Positions 36,779 through 45,898 of a DNA stretch of 64,000 nucleotides are shown in pieces. Location: contig NZ_MKKI01000011.1 of the NCBI RefSeq assembly GCF_001942345.1, positions 369,328-433,327 on the forward strand, written 5' to 3'. The stretch is from Corynebacterium sp. CNJ-954. GTDB lineage: Bacteria; Actinomycetota; Actinomycetes; Mycobacteriales; Mycobacteriaceae. The position numbers were made by a program, and so were the translations under genes. A model generated the notes under the pieces. The model worked only from the letters and a program-made list of their open reading frames with translations. It searched no databases and had not been told where the DNA came from. The stretch's first letter is position 1. Each line of letters starts with the position of its first letter.

Positions 36779-37810
36779 ATGACTTCCGGACCCGACTCCG
36801 TCCCCACCCCTCCCGAGGCACTGCCTGCCTCCTCCCCGGACCGCAACCTCGCCATGGAGCTCGTCCGCGTCACCGAAGCGGCGGCGCTGGCCTCGGGCAA
36901 ATGGGTCGGGCGCGGGAAGAAGGAGTCCGGCGACGGTGCCGCCGTCGACGCCATGCGACGGATGATCAACACGGTGCAGATGAACGGGACCGTGATCATC
37001 GGCGAAGGTGAGAAGGACGAGGCCCCGATGCTCTTCAACGGGGAACAGGTCGGCACCGGTGAAGGCCCGGCCGTCGACATCGCCGTGGACCCGGTGGACG
37101 GGACGACGCTGATGGCCGAGGGCCGCCCGAACGCCATCTCCGTTCTCGCCGCCGCCGAACGCGGGTCAATGTACGACCCCTCCGCCGTGTTCTACATGAA
37201 GAAGATCGCCGCCGGCCCGGAAGCTGCCGGCAGCATCGACATCGAGGCCCCCGCCGCGCACAACATCAACGCCGTCGCCAAAGCGAAGGGCGTCCACCCC
37301 TCCGACGTCACCGTCGTCGTCCTGGACCGTCCCCGCCACACCGACCTGATCGCGGAGATCCGCGCCGCCGGTGCGAAGGTCCGCCTCATCGGGGACGGCG
37401 ACGTCGCCGGAGCGGTCGCCGCCGCCGGTGAGAGCCACGCCGTCGACCTGATGATGGGTACCGGTGGCACCCCGGAGGGCATCATCACCGCCTGTGCGAT
37501 GAAGTGCATGGGTGGCGAGATCCAGGGCATCCTGGCCCCCACCGACGACGCCGAACGCCAGAAGGCCATCGACGCGGGTCTGGCACTGGACACCGTCCTC
37601 GGGACGAATGACCTGGTGTCCTCGGACAACTGCTACTTCGTCGCCACCGGTGTCACCAACGGTGACATGCTCCGCGGCGTGAGCTACCGTGCCGGCGGGG
37701 CAACCACCCGGTCACTGGTCATGCGCTCACGGTCCGGCACGATCCGGAACATCGAGGCCACCCACCAGTTGCAGAAGCTCAAGGACTACTCGGTCCAGGA
37801 CTACATCTGA
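36779..37810 (+). CDS. glpX: fructose-1,6-bisphosphatase class II
   Basis: A 343-residue gluconeogenic phosphatase (Li+-sensitive GlpX type), the only FBPase type in most mycolata. Metal and catalytic motifs are present: [24 protein letters not shown] and the late [10 protein letters not shown] with GGEIQG. ATG 36779 follows AGAAAG at long spacing. FumC follows on the same strand after 98 bp, as in mycobacteria, joining gluconeogenesis to the TCA cycle in one neighbourhood. Confidence 0.95.
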   Translation: MTSGPDSVPTPPEALPASSPDRNLAMELVRVTEAAALASGKWVGRGKKESGDGAAVDAMRRMINTVQMNGTVIIGEGEKDEAPMLFNGEQVGTGEGPAVDIAVDPVDGTTLMAEGRPNAISVLAAAERGSMYDPSAVFYMKKIAAGPEAAGSIDIEAPAAHNINAVAKAKGVHPSDVTVVVLDRPRHTDLIAEIRAAGAKVRLIGDGDVAGAVAAAGESHAVDLMMGTGGTPEGIITACAMKCMGGEIQGILAPTDDAERQKAIDAGLALDTVLGTNDLVSSDNCYFVATGVTNGDMLRGVSYRAGGATTRSLVMRSRSGTIRNIEATHQLQKLKDYSVQDYI

Positions 37811-37908
37811 CGCCCGTCCCCACCCCCGCAGCGTCCCGTCACCACCGCGGTGCGGGTACCCTTATATGTCAGTCGACACAATAATCAGGAAGGACACGAC
37901 AGTTCATT

Positions 37909-39306
37909 ATGAGTGAGCAGGAATTCCGCATCGAGCATGACACCATGGGCGAGGTCAAGGTCCCGGTCAACGCCCTGTGGCGTGCCCAGACCCAGCGTGC
38001 CGTGGAGAACTTCCCGATCTCCGACCGTCCGCTGGAGGCCGCACAGATCCGCGCAATGGGTCTGCTGAAGGCAGCCTGTGCCCAGGTCAACAAGGACTCC
38101 GGCGCACTGGACGCGAAGAAGGCCGATGCCATCATCGCCGCCGGTAAGGCCATCGCCGAGGGCACCTACAACGACGAATTCCCGATCGACGTCTTCCAGA
38201 CCGGTTCAGGCACCTCGTCGAACATGAACACCAACGAGGTCATCGCCTCACTGGCGAAGCAGGACGGGGTGGAGATCCACCCGAACGACGACGTGAACAT
38301 GGGCCAGTCGTCCAACGACACCTTCCCCACCGCGACTCACGTCGCGGCCACCGAGGCGGCCGTCACCGACCTGATCCCCGCACTGAAGGTTCTGCACACC
38401 TCCCTCGCGGCCAAGGCCAAGGAGTGGAAGAACGAGGTGAAGTCGGGCCGCACCCACCTCATGGACGCCGTTCCGGTGACCCTGGGCCAGGAGTTCGGCG
38501 GATACGCCCGCCAGATCGAGCTCGGTATCGAGCGTGTCGAAGCCACCCTGCCCCGTCTGGGCGAGTTGGCCATCGGTGGTACCGCCACCGGGACCGGTCT
38601 GAACACCTCGGCCGACTTCGGTGCGAAGGTCACCGAGGAGCTCAAGAAGCTCACCGGTGTCGAACAGCTCACCGAGGCCGAGAACCACTTCGAGGCACAG
38701 GCTGCGCGTGATGCGCTCGTCGAGTTCTCCGGCGCGATGCGTACCATCGCGGTGTCCCTGAACAAGATCGCCAACGACATCCGGATGATGGGCTCCGGCC
38801 CGCTCACCGGATTCGGCGAGATCCACCTGCCGGACCTGCAGCCGGGTTCCTCCATCATGCCCGGCAAGGTCAACCCCGTCCTGTGTGAGACCGCGACCCA
38901 GGTCGCCGCCCAGGTCATCGGCAACGACGCCGCCATCGCCTTCGGTGGCGCCCAGGGTCACTTCGAACTCAACGTGTTCATCCCGATGATGGCCCGCAAC
39001 GTGCTGGAGTCCACGAAGCTCCTTGCGAATACCTCCCGCGTCTTCGCCGAGCGCCTCGTCGACGGCATCGAGCCGAACAACGAGCGTATGCGTACCCTGG
39101 CCGAGTCCTCACCGTCCATCGTGACCCCGCTGAACTCGGCGATCGGCTACGAGGCGGCCGCCAAGGTCGCCAAGACCGCACTTGCCGAGGGCAAGACCAT
39201 CCGGCAGACGGCCATCGACCTCGGTTATGTCCCGGACACACTGTCCGAGGAAGAGCTGGACAAGCGCCTCGACGTGCTGGCGATGGCCAACACCGACCGC
39301 GACTGA
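37909..39306 (+). CDS. fumC: fumarate hydratase class II
   Basis: A 465-residue iron-independent fumarase that interconverts fumarate and malate. It has [25 protein letters not shown], the catalytic His in [11 protein letters not shown], and the superfamily signature [11 protein letters not shown] with the catalytic Ser. Length matches FumC. AGGAAGGA lies 14 nt upstream of ATG 37909, rather far, with an AT-rich stretch at 37862-37890 as likely promoter. A strong hairpin follows at 39338. Confidence 0.96.
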   Translation: MSEQEFRIEHDTMGEVKVPVNALWRAQTQRAVENFPISDRPLEAAQIRAMGLLKAACAQVNKDSGALDAKKADAIIAAGKAIAEGTYNDEFPIDVFQTGSGTSSNMNTNEVIASLAKQDGVEIHPNDDVNMGQSSNDTFPTATHVAATEAAVTDLIPALKVLHTSLAAKAKEWKNEVKSGRTHLMDAVPVTLGQEFGGYARQIELGIERVEATLPRLGELAIGGTATGTGLNTSADFGAKVTEELKKLTGVEQLTEAENHFEAQAARDALVEFSGAMRTIAVSLNKIANDIRMMGSGPLTGFGEIHLPDLQPGSSIMPGKVNPVLCETATQVAAQVIGNDAAIAFGGAQGHFELNVFIPMMARNVLESTKLLANTSRVFAERLVDGIEPNNERMRTLAESSPSIVTPLNSAIGYEAAAKVAKTALAEGKTIRQTAIDLGYVPDTLSEEELDKRLDVLAMANTDRD

Positions 39307-39337
39307 TCCGTTTCGGCCCACCCGCCGAACCCCGCAT

Positions 39338-39383
39338 ACGCCGTAGGGCACCGTGGCTCCACCGCCGCGGTGCCCTACGGCGT
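39338..39383 (+). terminator. Terminator hairpin after fumC
   Basis: ACGCCGTAGGGCACCG (39338-39353) pairs perfectly over 16 bp with 39368-39383. The -10 box of the next gene begins 3 nt after the hairpin, so termination of fumC and initiation of the next gene are packed together. Confidence 0.85.
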
Positions 39384-39385
39384 TC

Positions 39386-39391
39386 TAGGCT
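39386..39391 (+). promoter_or_regulatory. -10 box TAGGCT of the UvrA-like gene
   Basis: TAGGCT ends 7 nt before ATG 39399, without a convincing Shine-Dalgarno. The corresponding -35 region falls inside the fumC terminator's right arm. Confidence 0.55.
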
Positions 39392-39398
39392 GGGAAGC

Positions 39399-41987
39399 AT
39401 GCCGGTCGATTCTCCTCCCACCCCCAGTCACATCACCGTCCGTGGAGCGCGTGTCAACAACCTGAAGAACGTCGACGTCGACATCCCGCTGAACAGGCTC
39501 GTGGGTATCGCCGGGGTGTCCGGTTCTGGAAAGTCTTCGCTGGCACTGGGGGTTCTCTACGCAGAAGGCTCGCGGCGCTACATCGAGGCCCTGTCCACCT
39601 ACACCCGACGGCGTATGGCGCAGAGCACCCGGGCCGAGGTCGACTCGGTGGAGCACGTGCCGGCCGCTCTGGCGCTGAGGCAGCGCCCCGGTGTACCCGG
39701 GGTCCGCTCGACGTTCGGCACCCTCACCGAACTCCTCAACGTCCTTCGTCTGATGTTCTCCCGGCTGTCGTCCCACGTCTGCCCGAACGGCCACCGGGTC
39801 GCGCCCACGATCGCGGTCGCCGCCGAACGACCGTTCTCCTGTCCTGTCTGTGGCGAGACGGTTTCGCCGCCGGGGGCGGAGGACCTCGCCTTCAATTCCG
39901 GTGGGGCGTGTCCCCGGTGCGAAGGAACCGGCGCGATCCGCACCGTCGACGACTCGACCCTGGTACCGGATCCCACGAAGACGCTGGACGACGGCGCGGT
40001 TGTCCCGTGGTCGATGTTCGGCTTCAACGTGCAGCCCGACATCGCCCGGGAGTTCGGCGTGCGCACCGACGTCCCCTGGAACACGCTCTCCGACGCCGAG
40101 AAAGAGATCGTGCTGGACGGGCCGGAGGAGAAGAAGCATATCTCCGTCACATCGGTGAAAGGTGTCCATGAACTCGACTTCACGTTCCGCAATGCGCGGT
40201 TGACGGTGATCCGCGAACTTGAGCGCGCCGACACCGAGAAGAGGCTGGACCGGGTGAGCCGGTTCCTGTCCACCGGGACGTGCCCGGACTGCCACGGCAC
40301 GCGGCTGAGCGATGCCGCACGCACGCCTCGGATCATGGTCAGCAGGAGCGGTGGGGACGGCGAGGACGGTGACGACGGAGGAATGAACCTGGCGGAGGTC
40401 ACCGCGCTTCCCCTCGACGACGTACTCGCCTGGACGGCACGGGTGCCGGACGCACTGCCGGAGGAGATGCATGCTCTCGCCGGAGGGCTTGTCGGCACAC
40501 TCCGGCAGATGGCACAACGGCTCACGGAACTGGGCCTCGGCTATCTGTCGCTGGACCGTGCCGGTTCCACCTTGTCGACCGGCGAGCGCCAACGGGTCCA
40601 GTTGTCCCGGGCGGTCCGTAACCGCACGACCGGGGTCCTGTACGTCCTCGATGAACCGTCGATCGGACTCCACCCGGCGAATGTCGACGGACTACTGGGC
40701 GTCATGTCGGACCTGGTGGCGGACGGAAACTCGGTGGTGTTCGTCGACCATGACGTCCAGGTGCTCCGACAGGCGGACCACCTCGTCGAGATCGGCCCCG
40801 GCTCTGGCAGCCAGGGTGGCACGGTGGTGGCCGCTGGCGACGCCACCGACCTCACTGGCTCGGGTGTCTCGCGGTTGGCAGGGTTTCTCGACGGTGCCGA
40901 GCCGGTGGTGGTTCGCGACCGCGCCGGAGCGGACTCACTTTTCGACGGTGGGGCAATCCATCTCGAAACGGACCGGGTCCACACCGTCCACCCTCTCGCT
41001 GTCGATATCCCGGTCGGACGTGTGACGGCGGTGACGGGCATGTCGGGCTCCGGCAAGACGACGCTGATTCTCGAGTCCCTGGTACCAGCGCTGCGAGGTG
41101 ATCGTCCCGGGCATGTGACCGCGTGCGACGCTCCGTCCGGTGCCACGGTCCACGTCGTGGACGCGACGCCGATCGGCATCAACGTCCGGTCGACGGTAGC
41201 GACGTATTCCGGTGTGATGGACGATCTCCGCGCGGCATACGCCGCAACCGGGGAGGCGGTGGCGGACGGACTGACCGCCTCTGACTTCTCCTACAACACC
41301 CGGTCCCGGAAGACGTCACGGAAACATCCGTTAGCGTGCCCGCGCTGCGAGGGCACCGGCGAGGTGTCGCTGGACGTCCAGTTCCTCCCGGACATCGACA
41401 TCCCCTGCCCCGAGTGCGGTGGGCGCCGGTACTCCCCCGACGCCGACCGCTACCGTCGTGACGGTGTGAGCCTGCCGGAGCTGCTCGGGATGACTGTCGC
41501 AGAAGCGCGCACGGTGGTCAGCGGACTTCCGAAAGTCCACCGACGACTCACGGCACTGACTGACCTGGGGCTGGGCTACCTCGTCCTCGGTGAGGCCACA
41601 CCTGCCCTGTCCGGCGGAGAGGCGCAACGGCTGAAGCTTGTCAATGAGGTGCACCGGACCCAACGGGACGCGGTGTTCGTCCTCGATGAGCCGAGCGTCG
41701 GTCTGCATCCCAGCGACGTCCGTACGCTCCTCGAGGTTCTGCAACGGCTGACCGGGCAGGGGGCGACGGTGATCGTCATCGAGCATGATCTCGACATGGT
41801 GGCCAACGCCGACTACGTCATCGACATGGGCCCGGGCGGAGGCGCCGACGGCGGCCGGGTCGTCAGCACAGGCACACCGGACGAGGTGGCGGCTGACTCC
41901 GCGTCGGTGACCGGGCGGTACCTCGCACAGCACTGCGCACGTGCCGTGTGCGACGATACATCCCATGACGATCACCGCAGCCGCTGA
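39399..41987 (+). CDS. UvrA-like ABC ATPase (second UvrA type, excinuclease/drug-resistance paralogue)
   Basis: An 862-residue tandem ABC ATPase. It carries Walker [10 protein letters not shown] (residues 39-47) and GMSGSGKTT near 548, with signatures [13 protein letters not shown] and [10 protein letters not shown], and Zn-finger pairs [22 protein letters not shown] and [16 protein letters not shown]. It is about 90 residues shorter than housekeeping UvrA, so it belongs to the UvrA2/DrrC-like paralogues that have been tied to DNA-damaging drug tolerance rather than to core excision repair. Gly/Asp-rich [11 protein letters not shown] interrupts the first half. It is followed at once, with a short overlap, by rnhA. 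Confidence 0.88.
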   Translation: MPVDSPPTPSHITVRGARVNNLKNVDVDIPLNRLVGIAGVSGSGKSSLALGVLYAEGSRRYIEALSTYTRRRMAQSTRAEVDSVEHVPAALALRQRPGVPGVRSTFGTLTELLNVLRLMFSRLSSHVCPNGHRVAPTIAVAAERPFSCPVCGETVSPPGAEDLAFNSGGACPRCEGTGAIRTVDDSTLVPDPTKTLDDGAVVPWSMFGFNVQPDIAREFGVRTDVPWNTLSDAEKEIVLDGPEEKKHISVTSVKGVHELDFTFRNARLTVIRELERADTEKRLDRVSRFLSTGTCPDCHGTRLSDAARTPRIMVSRSGGDGEDGDDGGMNLAEVTALPLDDVLAWTARVPDALPEEMHALAGGLVGTLRQMAQRLTELGLGYLSLDRAGSTLSTGERQRVQLSRAVRNRTTGVLYVLDEPSIGLHPANVDGLLGVMSDLVADGNSVVFVDHDVQVLRQADHLVEIGPGSGSQGGTVVAAGDATDLTGSGVSRLAGFLDGAEPVVVRDRAGADSLFDGGAIHLETDRVHTVHPLAVDIPVGRVTAVTGMSGSGKTTLILESLVPALRGDRPGHVTACDAPSGATVHVVDATPIGINVRSTVATYSGVMDDLRAAYAATGEAVADGLTASDFSYNTRSRKTSRKHPLACPRCEGTGEVSLDVQFLPDIDIPCPECGGRRYSPDADRYRRDGVSLPELLGMTVAEARTVVSGLPKVHRRLTALTDLGLGYLVLGEATPALSGGEAQRLKLVNEVHRTQRDAVFVLDEPSVGLHPSDVRTLLEVLQRLTGQGATVIVIEHDLDMVANADYVIDMGPGGGADGGRVVSTGTPDEVAADSASVTGRYLAQHCARAVCDDTSHDDHRSR

Positions 41988-42885
41988 CGGCTCCGCCCTC
42001 GGAAATCCCGGCCCGGCGGGATGGGCCTGGTACATCGACGACGACACCTGGCGCGCCGGAGGCTGGCCCCACGGAACCAACAACATGGGTGAGCTGAAGG
42101 CCGTCCTGGACCTCCTGGAGGCTACGGCTGCCGAACCCTCCACCGCCGGCGAGCACCTGCTGATCCTGTGCGACTCCCAGTACGTGATCAACTCCGTCAC
42201 GAAATGGATGCCGGGATGGAAACGCAAGGGATGGAAGAAGAAGGACGGCAAGCCGGTCCAGAACGTCGAGCTGATGCAGGCGATTGATACAGCCATGCAG
42301 GGACGCACCGTCGACTTCGAGTGGGTGAAGGGACATGCAGGGCATCCGCTGAATGAAGCTGCGGACAAGCGGGCCAACGCCGCAGCCACCGCATACTCCG
42401 CGGGCCGGAGCCCGGAGACCGGGCCGGGCCTCGACGTGTACGGCGGTGTCCGGGATAGGAGCTCGACCGGGACGCAGGACGCCAGAGACGGCAGAGACAC
42501 CGGCGACACCGGCGGCACTGGGGACACCGGCGCAGCAGGTACCGCTGACGCCGCAGAGCGGGAGCTCGCACTCTACACCGATGACGTTAGGGGCAACCCC
42601 GAGTTCGCCGAGGCGCTCCTGCACCCCGACCTCTGCGTCATCGACAGCGCAGGCACGGTCCTGGACCGCCGGGAGTACCTGGCGTCCCTGGCGCCCCTCC
42701 GGGGCTTCGACCGGCTCGAGATCTCCGACGTCGTCACCGAGGCACTGTCCGACAACGCAGTGCTGGTGCGTTCCACCGCCTCCGGCGCCTACGGCACGAC
42801 GGTGCGGACGTCACTCTGGGTCCGGCACGATTCGCGTGATCCTCATCTCGTTCTGCGCCATCACCAGCAGACAGTCAAGAGCTGA
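41965..42885 (+). CDS. rnhA: ribonuclease HI fused to an NTF2-like (DUF4440) domain
   Basis: Residues 1-145 are a complete RNase HI that cleaves RNA in RNA-DNA hybrids, with the four acidic residues D8, E43, D70 and D134 and the basic handle WKRKGWKKKDGK. A low-complexity linker (about 150-190) contains DTGDTGGTGDTG-type repeats. Residues from about 192 to 306 form a second domain resembling DUF4440/SnoaL NTF2-like folds (ELALYTDDVRGN, FAEALLHPDLCVIDSAG, then a beta sheet). The start overlaps the UvrA-like gene by 23 nt. The fusion is continuous in one frame. The mycobacterial fusion known to me has a phosphatase domain instead. Confidence 0.85.
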   Translation: MTITAAADGSALGNPGPAGWAWYIDDDTWRAGGWPHGTNNMGELKAVLDLLEATAAEPSTAGEHLLILCDSQYVINSVTKWMPGWKRKGWKKKDGKPVQNVELMQAIDTAMQGRTVDFEWVKGHAGHPLNEAADKRANAAATAYSAGRSPETGPGLDVYGGVRDRSSTGTQDARDGRDTGDTGGTGDTGAAGTADAAERELALYTDDVRGNPEFAEALLHPDLCVIDSAGTVLDRREYLASLAPLRGFDRLEISDVVTEALSDNAVLVRSTASGAYGTTVRTSLWVRHDSRDPHLVLRHHQQTVKS

Positions 42886-42887
42886 CC

Positions 42888-42903
42888 ACCCCCATAAGGG
42901 GGT
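42888..42903 (+). terminator. Short G/C hairpin after rnhA
   Basis: ACCCCC and GGGGGT flank an ATAA loop just past the rnhA stop. A weak terminator is likely. Confidence 0.45.
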
Positions 42904-42914
42904 TAACGATATTT

Positions 42915-42929
42915 TTGCATTGCGTGCAA
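42915..42929. promoter_or_regulatory. Palindrome TTGCA-N5-TGCAA, candidate TetR operator
   Basis: The 15-bp inverted repeat stands 27 bp before the TetR gene, among AT-rich bases. TAGACC ends 7 nt before GTG 42956 and may be a weak -10 box, so a repressor bound here would cover the promoter. Assignment to the adjacent TetR protein is inference. Confidence 0.5.
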
Positions 42930-42955
42930 CTTTTCACTCCGTGTAGACCTGTCTC

Positions 42956-43654
42956 GTGACTGAGGCAAGGAATGAATCCACACAGAGCGCCGTCGACTGC
43001 GGTCTTCGCGAGCGCAAACGCCGGGAGACCCGGCTGCGCATCGAGGACTGCGCCACTGCGCTCATCCTGGAACACGGATTCCACCAGGTCACCATCGACG
43101 AGATCTGTGAGAAGGCCGAGGTGAGTCGTCGGACGTTCTTCAACTACTTCGACTCCAAGGACCAGGTCGCCGCGGGCCGGGGTGTCCCCCCGATCCCCGC
43201 GGTCGACCTGGAGGCCTTCGCCACCACCGACTCCTCCAACATCATCCGTGATGTCCTCGACTACATCGGGAAAGCCGTCGACAATGACCCGGACTCCTCG
43301 CTGCGCCTGTCCCCTGACCGGGCCACCAGCCTGATGGTCCGGGAACGTCGACGCCAGATCGTCCTGGAGACACCGGAACTCAGCGCCGCGGGAATGCGAC
43401 GGTTCGACGCGCTGGCCGGCGACATCCTCGCCGCCATCACCGCATTCCTCACCCGTTTCCCGGAACACCGGCATCTTCCGGACGTGACGGTCCATCACGA
43501 GGCACTGCAGTTGACCGCCCTTATCCGTACAGCACTGGCCACAGGAGGGCTTCTCCACCGCGAGCAGCCGGAGTTGACCAAGTGGGAGGTCCTCACCCAC
43601 GCAGGCCGGCACATGACCGCACTCGCGGCCAATTACTCCCGTGGCTGGGACTAG
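42956..43654 (+). CDS. TetR family transcriptional regulator
   Basis: A 232-residue repressor. The N-terminal HTH domain is typical: TRLRIEDCATALILEHGFHQVTIDEICEKAEVSRRTFFNYFDSKDQV. The C-terminal part is the ligand-binding helical domain. It stands 71 bp before and in the same direction as a drug-efflux MFS gene, so it most likely controls that pump and itself. GTG 42956 has no ribosome-binding site and may be leaderless. Confidence 0.9.
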   Translation: MTEARNESTQSAVDCGLRERKRRETRLRIEDCATALILEHGFHQVTIDEICEKAEVSRRTFFNYFDSKDQVAAGRGVPPIPAVDLEAFATTDSSNIIRDVLDYIGKAVDNDPDSSLRLSPDRATSLMVRERRRQIVLETPELSAAGMRRFDALAGDILAAITAFLTRFPEHRHLPDVTVHHEALQLTALIRTALATGGLLHREQPELTKWEVLTHAGRHMTALAANYSRGWD

Positions 43655-43681
43655 CCCCCGACTAGCCCCCGACTAACCCCT
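43649..43681. repeat. Three tandem 11-bp repeats over the TetR stop codon
   Basis: GACTAGCCCCC, GACTAGCCCCC and GACTAACCCCT follow each other. The first contains the TetR stop TAG (43652-43654). Confidence 0.8.
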
Positions 43682-43725
43682 GACCGTTCGATCCACACGT
43701 AAGAAAGCACGAGAAGAGATCCTTC

Positions 43726-45303
43726 ATGAGCACAGTTGAGAAACTCGAGTCGTCACCGACGACTCATGAGGACACACGCGCCTCAAAGAACAACATTCCT
43801 CTGGTCTTCGCCAGCCTCATGCTCGGCATGCTGCTGGTGTCACTGGGCCAGACGATCTTTGCCACCGCTCTGCCAACCGTCGTCGGCGAGCTGGGTGGCG
43901 TCAACCAGATGAGCTGGGTGATCACGGCATTCCTGCTCGCCCAGACCATCGGCCTTCCGATCTACGGCAAGCTCGGCGACCAGATCGGCCGTAAGCCCCT
44001 GTTCATCTTCGCCCTGAGCATGTACCTCATCGGTTCCGTGGTCGGTGCGCTGGGACAGAACATCTGGATCATCATCATCGCCCGCGCCATCCAGGGTCTC
44101 GGTGGCGGCGGCATGATGGTGCTCTCACAGGCCATCATCGCCGACATCATCCCGGCCCGTCAGCGCGGCAAGTACATGGGCCTGATGGGGTCCGTGTTCG
44201 GCCTGTCCGCCGTGCTGGGCCCGCTGCTCGGTGGATTCTTCACCGACGGTCCGGGCTGGCGCTGGGCGCTCTGGTTCAACGTGCCGCTGGCACTCGTCGC
44301 CATCGTCATCGCCGTCTTCGCCATGCACCTGCCTGCCCGTGGTGGCGGACATGCGAAGCTGGACATCTGGGGCACCGTCTTCATGGCCGGCTTCGCCACC
44401 TGCCTCATCCTCTTCCTCAGCTGGGGTGGCAAGGACTACGAGTGGGGTTCGGCCACGATCATCGGCCTGATCATCGCCAGCGTGGCGTGCGCGGTCCTGT
44501 TCGTCGTCGCGGAGCTGCGCGCCAAGGAGCCGCTCATCCCGATGACGCTGTTCGTCAACCGCAACTTCGTGCTGTGCACCCTCGCGGGCCTGGTCATCGG
44601 TGTCGTCATGCTCGGCACACTGTCCTACATGCCGACCTACATCCAGATGGTCCACGGCATGTCGCCGACGAAGGCCGGCCTGATGATGATCCCGATGATC
44701 CTCGGCATGATGCCGACCTCCATCGTCGTCGGCATCATCGTCAGCCGGACCGGCAACTACAAGTGGTACCCGGTCGTGGGCATGTTCATCACCGCCGTCG
44801 GCCTGTTCCTCCTGGGCGGACTGGAGACCCACGACGGTCTCGTGCACCTGGGCCTGGTTCTCTTCGTCTTCGGCTTCGGCCTGGGCTGCGCGATGCAGAT
44901 CCTGGTGTTGATCGTGCAGAACGCCTTCCCGGTCAGCATGGTCGGCACCGCGACCGCCTCGAACAACTTCTTCCGGCAGATCGGCATGTCCGTGGGCTCG
45001 GCAGTCGTGGGGTCGGTGTTCACGTCCCGCCTGCAGTCGCTGATGGGCGAGCGTGTCCCCGGCGCCATGCAGGAGATGGGACCGGATGCCGCCAAGTACA
45101 CCGACGCATTCTCCGACAGCGGATCCCAGAGCATCACACCTGACATGGTCGGGCAGCTGCCTGCGAAGCTGCACGAGGCTGTGATCACCAGCTACAACGA
45201 TGCCCTCGTGCCGATCTTCACCGTGCTGATCCCCCTGGCCGTCATCGCCGGCATCGTCCTTGTCTTCACCCGCCAGGACAAGCTCAAGGACACCGTCGAA
45301 TAG
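43726..45303 (+). CDS. MFS drug efflux transporter, DHA2 (14-TMS, EmrB/QacA) family
   Basis: A 525-residue proton-driven exporter with fourteen predicted membrane helices. Motif A appears as GKLGDQIGRKPLF, motif C as GSVFGLSAVLGPLLGGF, and TM1 contains LGQTIFATALPTVVGELGG typical of DHA2 pumps. Substrates would be lipophilic drugs or dyes, unspecified. AGAAAGCACGAGAAGAGAT upstream supplies the ribosome site for ATG 43726. It is paired with the TetR gene. Only 6 nt separate its stop from the convergent GNAT gene. Confidence 0.92.
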   Translation: MSTVEKLESSPTTHEDTRASKNNIPLVFASLMLGMLLVSLGQTIFATALPTVVGELGGVNQMSWVITAFLLAQTIGLPIYGKLGDQIGRKPLFIFALSMYLIGSVVGALGQNIWIIIIARAIQGLGGGGMMVLSQAIIADIIPARQRGKYMGLMGSVFGLSAVLGPLLGGFFTDGPGWRWALWFNVPLALVAIVIAVFAMHLPARGGGHAKLDIWGTVFMAGFATCLILFLSWGGKDYEWGSATIIGLIIASVACAVLFVVAELRAKEPLIPMTLFVNRNFVLCTLAGLVIGVVMLGTLSYMPTYIQMVHGMSPTKAGLMMIPMILGMMPTSIVVGIIVSRTGNYKWYPVVGMFITAVGLFLLGGLETHDGLVHLGLVLFVFGFGLGCAMQILVLIVQNAFPVSMVGTATASNNFFRQIGMSVGSAVVGSVFTSRLQSLMGERVPGAMQEMGPDAAKYTDAFSDSGSQSITPDMVGQLPAKLHEAVITSYNDALVPIFTVLIPLAVIAGIVLVFTRQDKLKDTVE

Positions 45304-45309
45304 GAGCGG

Positions 45310-45849
45310 CTACTCCTCGACCCGCGCCCGGTACTCCGGGTAGGCGGGTCCTCCCTCGAGGATCTTCTCCAGCAGGAGGATGTCGCGCCAGCGGCCTTCC
45401 ATCGGGCCGTAGTTCATCCGTGCCATCGTGTGTGCGACACCGATCTCCGTGAACCCGCGCGACAGGTGCAGCTTCAGGGAGCCCTGGTTCTCCGGGAACA
45501 CGGTGGAGTGCATCGCCCAGTACCCTGCCTCGGTCGCCGCCGCGATCATGTGGTCCAGGAGCGCTCCGGCGACTCCCCTCCCCGCGGCGTCCGGCGCGAT
45601 GTAGACCGAATCCTCCAGCACCCCGTCGAACACCGACCGTCGGGACGCCCTGGACGCCGACACCCACCCGAGCACGTCACCGTCCTCGTCGGCGACGAAC
45701 ATCAGGTCGGCGATCTTGTGCTCCATGAAGGCATCCCAGGAGAGGGTCTCCCCCTCATAGGTGGCGTGGCCGGTGTCCATGCCGGACTGCTGGATGCGCG
45801 CGACCTGAGCGTAGTCGTCCTCCCGCATAGGACGAATCGTGAATGTCAT
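45310..45849 (-). CDS. GNAT acetyltransferase, phosphinothricin/methionine sulfoximine N-acetyltransferase-like
   Basis: A 179-residue acetyltransferase. TIRPMREDDYAQVARIQQSGMDTGHATYE is the opening of Pat/YncA-type enzymes that acetylate phosphinothricin, methionine sulfoximine or similar amino acids. The acetyl-CoA loop is DAAGRGVAGALLDHMI (R-G-x-A variation), followed by NQGSLKLHLSRGF. ATG 45849 is chosen because TACAAT ends exactly 7 nt upstream; two other starts lie further up. The precise substrate is not certain. Confidence 0.85.
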   Translation of the reverse strand: MTFTIRPMREDDYAQVARIQQSGMDTGHATYEGETLSWDAFMEHKIADLMFVADEDGDVLGWVSASRASRRSVFDGVLEDSVYIAPDAAGRGVAGALLDHMIAAATEAGYWAMHSTVFPENQGSLKLHLSRGFTEIGVAHTMARMNYGPMEGRWRDILLLEKILEGGPAYPEYRARVEE

Positions 45850-45856
45850 GGAAGAC

Positions 45857-45862
45857 ATTGTA
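45857..45862 (-). promoter_or_regulatory. -10 box TACAAT of the Pat-like GNAT gene
   Basis: TACAAT on the minus strand, 7 nt before ATG 45849, predicts a leaderless message. Confidence 0.6.
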
Positions 45863-45898
45863 AACGTGCCGCGGTCGCCTGCGCAGCGGAGCAGCACA

